Below are positions 8,101 to 15,344 of a DNA stretch of 64,000 nucleotides, piece after piece. Where the stretch lies: the NCBI RefSeq assembly GCF_040276065.1, contig NZ_JBELOI010000005.1:1-64000 (forward strand). Direction: 5' to 3'. The position numbers and the translations under genes were made by a program. The notes under the pieces are model-generated. The model saw only the letters and a program-made list of their open reading frames with translations. It did not search any database and was not told the DNA's origin. Position 1 is the first letter of the stretch. Every line of letters starts with the position of its first letter. The stretch comes from Castellaniella sp040276065. GTDB lineage: Bacteria > Pseudomonadota > Gammaproteobacteria > Burkholderiales > Burkholderiaceae_B.

Positions 8101-8333
8101 GATCTTTCCCTGAATGCCCGCAACGCCCGCGCCAGTGACAGAAGAAACAGGCCGGTCAAACCGAGCGCCGTGATGACCCAATACTCGACAAGGAATGCAC
8201 CGGCGGTTGTGCCGGCCAGCACGGCAGCGAGGATGGACAGGTGGCAGGGGCAAGTCAGCACGGCCAGCGTGCCCCACAGGTAGCCGGTGAACGGTTTGTG
8301 CGTCTCGGCCGGCATGCGCTCGGGGCTGTTCAT
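8097..8333 (-). CDS. merE: MerE, broad mercury transporter
   Basis: A 78-residue inner-membrane protein with two hydrophobic segments, GTLAVLTCPCHLSILAAVLA and VITALGLTGLFLLSLA. The paired cysteines of TCPCH lie inside the first segment. MerE family members import Hg(II) and organomercury. The start overlaps the merD stop by 4 bp, so it is translationally coupled within the mer operon. Confidence 0.93.
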   Translation of the reverse strand: MNSPERMPAETHKPFTGYLWGTLAVLTCPCHLSILAAVLAGTTAGAFLVEYWVITALGLTGLFLLSLARALRAFRERS

Positions 8334-8695
8334 GGCAAACTCTCCGCATGCTGTGCCGGCGCGGTCGGCATGGCGGCCAACTGCACTTCCAGATTGGCCA
8401 ACGCTTCGCGCCGGCGTTCGACGAACTGACGCAGCACAGCAAGCTGCGCGGCAGTTTCATCGCAGTTCGCCGCATCCAGCGCCCGGCACAGCCGCGCCAA
8501 TGCGCCGAGGCCGATGCCCGCCTCGAAGGCGGCCCGCACGAAGCACAGTCGCTGCAAGGCGGCGTCATCGAACAGGCCGTAGCCACCCGTGGTGCAGGCG
8601 ACTGGCCGCAGCAATCCACGCAGCAGGTAATCGCGCACGATATGCACACTCACCCCGGCATCAAAGGCCAACCGGGACACCGTGTAGGCGTTCAT
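8330..8695 (-). CDS. merD: MerD, mercury operon co-regulator
   Basis: A 121-residue MerR-family protein that down-regulates the mer operon, binding the same operator as MerR. The N-terminal helix-turn-helix is MNAYTVSRLAFDAGVSVHIVRDYL. It lacks the three mercury-binding cysteines of MerR, as MerD proteins do. The open frame extends 11 codons upstream, but MNAYTV is the family start. It lies 17 bp after merA and overlaps merE. Confidence 0.94.
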   Translation of the reverse strand: MNAYTVSRLAFDAGVSVHIVRDYLLRGLLRPVACTTGGYGLFDDAALQRLCFVRAAFEAGIGLGALARLCRALDAANCDETAAQLAVLRQFVERRREALANLEVQLAAMPTAPAQHAESLP

Positions 8696-8712
8696 CGAAC
8701 ACCTCCTTTTCC

Positions 8713-10398
8713 TCATCCGGCACAACACGAAAGCTGCTTCACGTCCTTGCTGAAGGTCTGCGCCGCGAGCTTCAACCCCTCGACCATCGTCAGGTAGGGG
8801 AACAACTGGTCGGCCAGTTCCTGCACCGTCATGCGGTTGCGAATGGCGAGAACAGCCGTCTGGATCAATTCGCCGGCTTCCGGGGCGACGACCTGCACGC
8901 CGATGAGCCGTCCGCTACCTTCCTCGATGACCAGCTTGATAAAGCCGCGTGTGTCGAAGTTGGCAAGCGCACGCGGCACGTTGTCGAGCGTGAGCGTGCG
9001 ACTGTCGGTTTCGATCCCGTCGTGATGCGCTTCCGCTTCGCTGTAGCCCACGGTTGCTACTTGCGGATCGGTGAACACCACGGCCGGCATCGCGGTTAGA
9101 TTGATGGCAGCATCCCCTCCGGTCATGTTGATCGCGGCACGGGTGCCGGCCGCTGCCGCCACATAGACGAATTGTGGCTGGTCCGTGCAGTCGCCGGCCG
9201 CGTAAATGTGTGGCGTGCTGGTGCGCATGCCCTTGTCGATGACGATGGCACCCTGCGCATTGACGGTGACTCCCGCCGCGTCGAGTGCCAGGCTGCGCGT
9301 GTTCGGTGTCCGTCCGGTAGCGACCAGCAGCTTGTCGGCACGTACTTCACCGTGTCCCGTGGTCAGCACGAATTCGCCGTTCACATGCGCGACCTGGCTG
9401 GCTTGCGTGTGTTCCAGTACCTTGATCCCTTCGGCACGGAAGGCCGCTGTGACGGCCTCGCCGATGGACGGGTCGTCGCGGAAGAACAGCGTGTTGCGAG
9501 CTAGGATCGTGACCTGGCTGCCCAGCCGGGCGAAGGCTTGCGCCAGTTCCAGCGCGACCACCGACGAGCCGATCACGGCTAGGCGTTCGGGAAGGGTGTC
9601 GCTGACCAGGGCCTCGGTCGAAGTCCAGTAGGGTGACTCTTTCAGGCCCGGAATCGGCGGCACGGCCGGGCTGGCACCCGTGGCGACTAAGCAGCGGTCG
9701 AAAGCTACCACGCGCTCGCCACCATCGTTTAAACGGACGACCAGGCTCTGCTCATCCTTGAAACGCGCCTCACCATGTACAACGGTGATGGCCGGGTTGC
9801 CGTCCAGAATGCCTTCGTACTTGGCATGGCGCAGTTCTTCGACGCGCGCCTGCTGCTGGGCCAGTAGTTTGCTGCGGTCAATCGCAGGCACAGTCGCCGC
9901 GATACCGCCGTCGAACGGACTTTCCCGACGTAAATGGGCGATGTGGGCGGCGCGAATCATGATCTTGGACGGCACGCAGCCGACGTTGACGCAGGTGCCG
10001 CCGATGGTGCCGCGCTCGATCAGCGAGACGTGCGCGCCTTGCTCGACGGCCTTCAGTGCTGCCGCCATTGCCGCGCCACCGCTACCAATGACGACGACCT
10101 GCAACGGGCGTTCGTTGCCACTGGGCTTATCAGCGGCCCCTATCCAGCCGCGCATCTTGTCGAGCAGGCCGGCGCGGTTGTCCGTCGGTGGCGCATCGGC
10201 AAGCGTTGCCTCGTAGCCCAGTCCGGCCACGGCGGTAGTCAGCGCATCCGATGACGTGCCCGCCTCAATGGCGAGTTGCGCTGTGCCCTTCGGATAGGAC
10301 ACCAGCGCCGATTGCACGCCGGGCACTTTCTCCAAGGCTTCCTTGACGTGAGCCGCGCACGAGTCGCAGGTCATCCCGGTGATTTTCAGGGTGGTCAT
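8713..10398 (-). CDS. merA: MerA, mercuric reductase
   Basis: Flavoprotein disulfide reductase that reduces Hg(II) to volatile Hg(0) with NADPH in the cytoplasm. The 561 residues comprise an N-terminal HMA (NmerA) domain with GMTCDSC at 8-14, an FAD-binding segment GSGGAAMAAALKA at about 105-117, the redox-active pair Cys136/Cys141 in GGTCVNVGCVPSK, and the C-terminal Cys558-Cys559 pair that delivers mercury to the active site of the partner subunit. All key residues are present, so the enzyme should be functional. It lies between merC and merD. Confidence 0.97.
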   Translation of the reverse strand: MTTLKITGMTCDSCAAHVKEALEKVPGVQSALVSYPKGTAQLAIEAGTSSDALTTAVAGLGYEATLADAPPTDNRAGLLDKMRGWIGAADKPSGNERPLQVVVIGSGGAAMAAALKAVEQGAHVSLIERGTIGGTCVNVGCVPSKIMIRAAHIAHLRRESPFDGGIAATVPAIDRSKLLAQQQARVEELRHAKYEGILDGNPAITVVHGEARFKDEQSLVVRLNDGGERVVAFDRCLVATGASPAVPPIPGLKESPYWTSTEALVSDTLPERLAVIGSSVVALELAQAFARLGSQVTILARNTLFFRDDPSIGEAVTAAFRAEGIKVLEHTQASQVAHVNGEFVLTTGHGEVRADKLLVATGRTPNTRSLALDAAGVTVNAQGAIVIDKGMRTSTPHIYAAGDCTDQPQFVYVAAAAGTRAAINMTGGDAAINLTAMPAVVFTDPQVATVGYSEAEAHHDGIETDSRTLTLDNVPRALANFDTRGFIKLVIEEGSGRLIGVQVVAPEAGELIQTAVLAIRNRMTVQELADQLFPYLTMVEGLKLAAQTFSKDVKQLSCCAG

Positions 10399-10436
10399 GT
10401 ATTTTTCCTTTTCTGTGGTGGCTACGGCTGTTGCCG

Positions 10437-10862
10437 TCAGCCACGTTGTTCTGGCAATTCACAGCTGTCCGGCCCGCAGCGGCGATGTGCTGGCGAGATG
10501 AAATCCCAGACCGACACCCCAACCATCAAGGCCAGGCCGACATAGAGCAGTCCACCGCTCTGCCAGCCGTAAGCCCGCATTAAAAACACCGCTGCCAGCA
10601 CCAAGATCGGGCCTATCGTGCCGAGCGCCGTGCGTCGCCACTGTCGATGATTGAGCCAAGCGATAGCATTGGCGAGTAACGCGATGCCGGCGAACATCGG
10701 CAGCAGGATGCCAATGAATAGCCCCTCGTACTGGCTCAAGAAGCCCAGTCCGATGGCCGCGCCAAAGCTGGCGATGGCAGGAAAACAGGCGGCGCAGCCC
10801 ATCGCGGAAACGACGCTGCCGAGCGCGCCGGTTTTGCCAGCGATGCGCGTGATGAGTCCCAT
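10437..10862 (-). CDS. merC: MerC, mercuric ion transporter
   Basis: A 141-residue inner-membrane protein with four predicted helices. Cys-Cys occurs in the first helix region (MGCAACFPA) and a second cysteine pair near the C-terminus (RRCGPDSCELP), as in Tn21 MerC. GGGAG lies upstream of the ATG on the minus strand. MerC provides an additional Hg(II) uptake route besides MerT. Its position between merP and merA is the Tn21 arrangement, while the transposon backbone is Tn5053-like. Confidence 0.94.
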   Translation of the reverse strand: MGLITRIAGKTGALGSVVSAMGCAACFPAIASFGAAIGLGFLSQYEGLFIGILLPMFAGIALLANAIAWLNHRQWRRTALGTIGPILVLAAVFLMRAYGWQSGGLLYVGLALMVGVSVWDFISPAHRRCGPDSCELPEQRG

Positions 10863-10889
10863 GTGTCGCTCCCGAGTTCGGTTAACGGA

Positions 10890-11165
10890 TCAGCGTTTGA
10901 GGCTGGACGGATAGCCCGCGTCCTCGGTCGCCTTGGTCAACTTCTGGACGTTGGTCTTGGCATCGTCGAAGGTGACGACGGCCTGGCGCTTGTCGAAACT
11001 TACGTCGGTCTTGCTCACGCCCTCAACCTTGGAAAGCGCGTGCTTGACAGTGATCGGGCAAGAGGCGCAGGTCATGCCAGGCACGGACAGCGTGACGGTC
11101 TGAGTGGCGGCGAACACGGGGGCAACGAAAGCGGCGAGAGCGAGGGAGGCAAACAGCTTTTTCAT
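10890..11165 (-). CDS. merP: MerP, periplasmic mercury-binding protein
   Basis: A 91-residue protein with a Sec signal peptide (cleavage expected after APVFA) and an HMA domain with the Hg-binding GMTCASCPI motif. It captures Hg(II) in the periplasm and passes it to MerT. The ATG at 11165 fits the family length. Only 13 bp separate it from merT. Confidence 0.96.
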   Translation of the reverse strand: MKKLFASLALAAFVAPVFAATQTVTLSVPGMTCASCPITVKHALSKVEGVSKTDVSFDKRQAVVTFDDAKTNVQKLTKATEDAGYPSSLKR

Positions 11166-11178
11166 GATGAACTCCTGA

Positions 11179-11529
11179 TTAGTAGAAAAATGGCATGACG
11201 TAGGGAAAACCAAGCGCGACCAAGACCAACACGGCGACGAACCAGAAAATGAGCTTGTAGGTGGTGCGCACTTGCGGAATCGCGCACACCTCGCCCGGCT
11301 TGCAGGCTGCGGTCGGTCGGACGATGCGCCGCCAGGCAAAGAACAGTGCAACCAGCGCCGCGCCGATGAAGATCGGCCGATACGGCTCCAATACCGTCAG
11401 GTTGCCGATCCAAGCGCCGCTGAACCCCAAGGTGACCAGAACCAGCGGCCCCAGGCAGCAGGCCGAGGCGAGGATGGCAGCCAGCCCGCCGGCGAAGAGC
11501 GCCCCGCGCCCGTTTTGTGGTTCAGACAT
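11179..11529 (-). CDS. merT: MerT, mercuric ion transporter
   Basis: A 116-residue inner-membrane protein with three helices, the Cys-Cys pair in helix 1 (LASACCLGPLV) and a cytoplasmic cysteine pair in the loop (CKPGEVC). It is the first gene of the mer operon, reading from PmerT, and delivers Hg(II) to MerA. Confidence 0.96.
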   Translation of the reverse strand: MSEPQNGRGALFAGGLAAILASACCLGPLVLVTLGFSGAWIGNLTVLEPYRPIFIGAALVALFFAWRRIVRPTAACKPGEVCAIPQVRTTYKLIFWFVAVLVLVALGFPYVMPFFY

Positions 11530-11564
11530 GCGCGTGTCCTTTCGAATTTAAATTGGATAGCGTA

Positions 11565-11595
11565 ACCTTACTTCCGTAGTCATGTACGGAGTCAA
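11565..11595 (-). promoter_or_regulatory. mer operator and PmerT promoter
   Basis: On the minus strand TTGACT (11590-11595) and TAAGGT (11565-11570) are separated by the diagnostic overlong 19-bp spacer. The dyad TCCGTA-N6-TACGGA (11573-11590) inside the spacer is the MerR-binding site. MerR bound here twists the DNA on sensing mercury and activates merTPCADE; it also represses its own divergent promoter. Confidence 0.92.
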
Positions 11596-11600
11596 GCAAT

Positions 11601-12035
11601 ATGGAAAACAATTTGGAAAATCTGACCATCGGCGTTTTCGCCAAGGCGGCCGGGGTCAACGTAGAGACCATCCGGTTCTATCAGCGCAAGGGCTTGTTGC
11701 CGGAGCCGGACAAGCCTTACGGCAGCATCCGCCGCTATGGCGAGGCGGATGTAACGCGGGTGCGGTTCGTGAAATCAGCCCAGCGGCTGGGCTTCAGTCT
11801 GGATGAAATAGCCGAACTGCTGCGGCTGGAGGATGGCACCCATTGCGAGGAAGCCAGTAGTCTGGCCGAGCACAAGCTCAAGGACGTGCGCGAAAAAATG
11901 ACTGACTTGGCGCGTATGGAGTCGGTGCTTTCCGAACTTGTGTGTGCCTGCCACCTGCGGCAGGGGAATGTTTCTTGCCCGCTGATTGCTTCACTGCAAG
12001 GGAAGAAAGAACCGCGCAGTACCGACGCGGTGTAG
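11601..12035 (+). CDS. merR: MerR, mercury-responsive regulator
   Basis: A 144-residue dimeric activator/repressor with an N-terminal winged helix (FAKAAGVNVETIRFYQRKGL), a dimerisation helix and the three Hg(II)-binding cysteines: one in GTHCEEA, one in LVCACH and one in VSCPL. It is transcribed divergently from merT across the mer operator. Confidence 0.97.
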   Translation: MENNLENLTIGVFAKAAGVNVETIRFYQRKGLLPEPDKPYGSIRRYGEADVTRVRFVKSAQRLGFSLDEIAELLRLEDGTHCEEASSLAEHKLKDVREKMTDLARMESVLSELVCACHLRQGNVSCPLIASLQGKKEPRSTDAV

Positions 12036-12128
12036 CCAAGGGAACTACGCCTAAGCGTGCTTTATTTTCCGTTTTCTGAGGTGACGTCAACCGTCAGAAA
12101 AAACCGTGCGGCCGACTTTTGATAATTC

Positions 12129-12153
12129 GTGCTATCGCCTTCTGAAAATGACA
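12129..12153 (-). repeat. Tn5053-family terminal inverted repeat, mer end (IRi)
   Basis: A 25-bp terminus which, read from the outside in, begins TGTCATTTTCAGAAG and ends CGATAGCAC. It matches the left end at the first 15 positions and diverges partly thereafter, as is normal for IRi versus IRt. It marks the outer end of the mer module, 94 bp past merR. Confidence 0.92.
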
Positions 12154-12224
12154 ACTTTTCCGCCGTGAAAGTCCCTTGCGAGTGTTAATATAGTCGTCAG
12201 GTTTTCAATGTTCTGGTTGTGTTC

Positions 12225-12794
12225 ATGAATCAACGTATTGGATACGCTCGCGTATCGACCGATGACCAGCACCTAGACCTGCAGCGCGATGCGCTGACGC
12301 AGGCGGGGTGTGGTGTGATCTACGAAGAAGCGGCCAGCGGCAAGAGTACGGCCCGACCGGAGCTTGAGCAGTGCCGTAAGGCGCTGCGGGCAGGGGATAC
12401 TTTGGTGGTATGGCGACTGGATCGCCTCGGACGCAGTTTGCCTGACTTGGTGCAGATTGTGTCCGAGCTGGAACAGCGCGGCGTCGGCTTCGAGAGCCTG
12501 ACAGAGAAGATCGAGACGGGCAGTGCAGCGGGGAAGTTGGTTTTTCATGTATTCGCGGCGCTCGCCGAGTTTGAACGTGGATTGATCCGGGAGCGAACTC
12601 AAGCCGGACTAGCTGCCGCCCGTGCTCGTGGTCGTGCAGGTGGCCGTAAGCCTAAGCTGGATGACCAGCAGGTGCGGGAGATCAAGGCGCTTTTGCGCGA
12701 CCCTGATATGCAAGTGGCAGATGTGGCCCGCAGGTATGGCGTGTCGCGCACCACCCTTTACAAACACGTCGGCGTCATCGCGCCGCGTCAATGA
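12225..12794 (+). CDS. Invertase/resolvase-type serine recombinase
   Basis: A 189-residue small serine recombinase: catalytic Ser11 in IGYARVSTDDQ, core motifs WRLDRLGRSL and FAALAEFERGLIRERT, and the C-terminal HTH VADVARRYGVSRTTLYKH. The ATG at 12225 is preferred over GTG 12219. From memory, a DNA-invertase-like gene lies next to the PaeR7I restriction-modification genes in Pseudomonas, and the same arrangement is seen here. Its own crossover site should lie in the upstream 70 bp, right beside the transposon end at 12153. Confidence 0.88.
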   Translation: MNQRIGYARVSTDDQHLDLQRDALTQAGCGVIYEEAASGKSTARPELEQCRKALRAGDTLVVWRLDRLGRSLPDLVQIVSELEQRGVGFESLTEKIETGSAAGKLVFHVFAALAEFERGLIRERTQAGLAAARARGRAGGRKPKLDDQQVREIKALLRDPDMQVADVARRYGVSRTTLYKHVGVIAPRQ

Positions 12795-12803
12795 GGATAT
12801 GGG

Positions 12804-14546
12804 ATGCTCCCAACAATAACCGCAGACAGTGTGCGCAGCAGGGGTGTGCCTGGACTCGCAGTCCCTGTATGCCCGGTCATGGCTGCGACAGAGGCTTTGG
12901 CGGCGCAGGGTGGGCATGAGGTTCGAGGAGCTATTTTTACGCGTTCTGAAGTGGTGGACTTCATCCTCGACCTAGTGGGCTATACGCAGGATAAGCCGCT
13001 TCACGAAAAGCGGCTTTTGGAACCATCATTCGGTGGTGGCGACTTCTTATTGCCGATCATTCAGCGGCTATTGACCGCATGGCGGGCAGCAAGGCCAAAC
13101 GGCTCTGCGTTTGATGAACTCGCCGATGCGCTCCGGGCGGTGGAGCTACACCGCGACACCTTTCACGGTACTCAAACTGCTGTGGTCGAGCTGCTTAAGC
13201 GCGAGGGGGTCGCTTCAAATGCTGCGGCCGCGTTGGCTGATTGCTGGTTGTCCCAGGGCGATTTCCTGTTGACTCCACAGGAGGGGCAGTTCGATTTCGT
13301 AGTGGGCAACCCGCCCTACGTTCGTCAAGAGTTGATCCCAGCGCCATTGCTTGCCGAATACCGCAGCCGTTATCTGACGATGTATGACCGAGCTGATATA
13401 TACATTCCCTTCATCGAGCGTTCGCTGTCGCTTTTGTCTGATGGTGGCAGCCTCGGCTTCATCTGCGCGGATCGCTGGATGAAGAACCGTTATGGCGGGC
13501 CGCTACGCAGCTTTGTAGCCGAGCGGTTTCACCTGAAAATCTATGTCGATATGGTGGATACACCGGCTTTTCATTCAGAGGTGATCGCCTATCCGGCCAT
13601 CACTATCATCAACCGTGAAGTGCCGGGAGCAACGCGTATCGCTCATCGCCCGGCTATTGATCGGGCGACACTGACCACTCTGACAGGATTGCTCAAGGCT
13701 CCCTCGCTGCCGAATGAAGCCGGCCCAGTGCGGGAACTTGCTCGCGTTACCAACGGTGCGGAGCCATGGTTGCTGGAGTCATTTGATCAGATGGAGCTCA
13801 TTCGCCGTCTGGAAGGAGCTTTCCCTCTGCTTGAAGATGTGGGGTGCAAAGTCGGGATCGGTGTTGCAACCGGCGCTGACAAGGCGTTCATCGGAGATTT
13901 CGAGACACTGGATGTTGAGCCAAGCCGGAAGCTACCGCTGGTAACAACCAAGGATATTATGACCGGCGAGGTAGAGTGGCGTGGACAGGGCATCATCAAT
14001 CCATTTGCCGAGCCAGGCGGGTTGGTCAATCTCGACGATTATCCGCGCCTGCGACGCTACCTTGAGGCCAGACAAGAGGTAATTGCGAGGCGTCATTGTG
14101 CCCAGAAAACTCCGGCTAACTGGTATCGCACGATTGATCGCATTACTCCGGCGCTGGCCGCGAGACCGAAGCTCCTGATTCCAGACATAAAGGGTGAGGC
14201 GCATATTGTCTTTGAAGGTGGTGAGCTTTATCCCCACCACAACCTCTACTTTGTCACGTCAGGCGACTGGGATTTGCGGGCTTTGCAGGCTGTATTGCTG
14301 TCTGCGGTCACTCGCCTGTTCGTCGCAACCTATTCAACAAAAATGCGGGGAGGTTTCTTGCGCTTCCAAGCACAGTACCTGCGACGCATTCGCATTCCGC
14401 ATTGGACGGAAGTGCCTGAACCATTGCGCCGAGAGCTGGCCGAGGCTGCCATCAAGCGGGACGTGCAAGCTTGCAACCGGGCTGTGTTCAAGCTCTATGG
14501 CCTGAGTCACGAAGAAATATCAGCCCTTGGGGGTAATGGAGAATAA
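12804..14546 (+). CDS. PaeR7I/XhoI-type adenine-N6 DNA methyltransferase
   Basis: Type II modification methyltransferase, Eco57I/N6-adenine class. It has a SAM-binding region EPSFGGGDF at about 73-81 and the catalytic NPPY at 169-172, with a C-terminal target-recognition half. It is followed directly by a PaeR7I-like endonuclease, so it should protect CTCGAG sites. The frame gives 580 residues; an internal Met (MAATEALAAQ, 12879) would give 555, closer to the recalled size of M.PaeR7I, so the true start may be there. Confidence 0.88.
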   Translation: MLPTITADSVRSRGVPGLAVPVCPVMAATEALAAQGGHEVRGAIFTRSEVVDFILDLVGYTQDKPLHEKRLLEPSFGGGDFLLPIIQRLLTAWRAARPNGSAFDELADALRAVELHRDTFHGTQTAVVELLKREGVASNAAAALADCWLSQGDFLLTPQEGQFDFVVGNPPYVRQELIPAPLLAEYRSRYLTMYDRADIYIPFIERSLSLLSDGGSLGFICADRWMKNRYGGPLRSFVAERFHLKIYVDMVDTPAFHSEVIAYPAITIINREVPGATRIAHRPAIDRATLTTLTGLLKAPSLPNEAGPVRELARVTNGAEPWLLESFDQMELIRRLEGAFPLLEDVGCKVGIGVATGADKAFIGDFETLDVEPSRKLPLVTTKDIMTGEVEWRGQGIINPFAEPGGLVNLDDYPRLRRYLEARQEVIARRHCAQKTPANWYRTIDRITPALAARPKLLIPDIKGEAHIVFEGGELYPHHNLYFVTSGDWDLRALQAVLLSAVTRLFVATYSTKMRGGFLRFQAQYLRRIRIPHWTEVPEPLRRELAEAAIKRDVQACNRAVFKLYGLSHEEISALGGNGE

Positions 14547-15287
14547 ATGGCACTCGATCTTGTCGATTACGAACAGAAAGCCCGTGAGGCGGTGAAGGCG
14601 TTTTGGGGTAACCGCGAAGCTGCACGGCAAAAGCAGGTAGAGTCTGGTAAGGCTGATCAAGGTGAGCGAGCAGGAGTGACCGCTGGCAAGAATATGGACG
14701 GTTTCCTAGCTTTGGTGCGCGATATCATCGAAGCCAATGGGCTTGCTCACGCCGATTTATACCTGAACAAAGGGATGCTGACCCTGCCGGGCTATTTCCG
14801 TCCAACGAAGTTGTGGGATCTATTGGTGATCTACAAGGGCGAGCTGATTGCAGCCATCGAGCTAAAAAGCCAGGTAGGCCCATCGTTCAGTAATAACTTC
14901 AACAACCGAGCTGAAGAAGCCATCGGAACCGCTCATGATCTATGGACGGCCTTTCGCGAGGAGGCTTTCGGCAAGCAACCTCGCCCCTTTGTAGGGTGGA
15001 TGATGATGGTTGAGGATGCACCAGAGTCGCGTAAGCCTGTCCGTGATTCGGCACCTCACTTTCCAGTGTTCGAAGAGTTCAAGGGGGCATCCTACCTCAA
15101 ACGATATGACTTGCTGTGTCAGCGACTAGTGCAGGAACAGCTTTACACCACCGCTGCCGTCATCGCAGCAGAGCGCAGCGCGGTAGATACCGGCGATTTC
15201 ACGGAGTTTTCGTCGATGACTAGCCTCAGGACATTCGTATCTGCTCTGGCAGGTCACATAGCGGCAGAGGCAGCGCGGTTAGGTTGA
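14547..15287 (+). CDS. PaeR7I-like type II restriction endonuclease
   Basis: A 246-residue protein closely resembling PaeR7I, an XhoI isoschizomer (cuts CTCGAG). Features include AGVTAGKNMDGF at about 42-53 and a PD-(D/E)xK-type core with Asp91 in LWDLLV and Glu105-x-Lys107 in IELKSQ. The ATG follows the methyltransferase stop with no spacing, giving tight translational coupling. All visible catalytic residues are intact. The target sequence is inferred from similarity only. Confidence 0.9.
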   Translation: MALDLVDYEQKAREAVKAFWGNREAARQKQVESGKADQGERAGVTAGKNMDGFLALVRDIIEANGLAHADLYLNKGMLTLPGYFRPTKLWDLLVIYKGELIAAIELKSQVGPSFSNNFNNRAEEAIGTAHDLWTAFREEAFGKQPRPFVGWMMMVEDAPESRKPVRDSAPHFPVFEEFKGASYLKRYDLLCQRLVQEQLYTTAAVIAAERSAVDTGDFTEFSSMTSLRTFVSALAGHIAAEAARLG

Positions 15288-15344
15288 TAAACGAGTTGGT
15301 TGATCGCGCGAAGCGTCAACATTACGATATCTGCGGGGAGAATC

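Larger units (their letters stand above)
3099..12153. mobile_element. Tn5053/Tn402-family mercury-resistance transposon
   Basis: A 9055-bp element bounded by 25-bp inverted repeats starting TGTCATTTTCAGAAG at both ends. It contains the tniA-tniB-tniQ-tniR transposition module (plus strand) and a merTPCADE operon (minus strand) with divergent merR at the far end. This is the Tn5053 layout, except that merC replaces the merF found in classic Tn5053. No integron integrase or attI is present. Flanking pentamers are TTTTC (left) and ACTTT (right), so no exact 5-bp target duplication is visible. Confidence 0.93.

Noticed and set aside
8097..11595. Organomercurial lyase (merB) in the mer operon
   Set aside because: All gaps between merT, merP, merC, merA, merD and merE are short; no merB-like frame exists, so only narrow-spectrum inorganic mercury resistance is supported.
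3099..12153. Class 1 integron, because the ends match Tn402
   Set aside because: No intI1, attI, attC cassettes or sul1/qacE segment is present; the cargo is a mer operon as in Tn5053.
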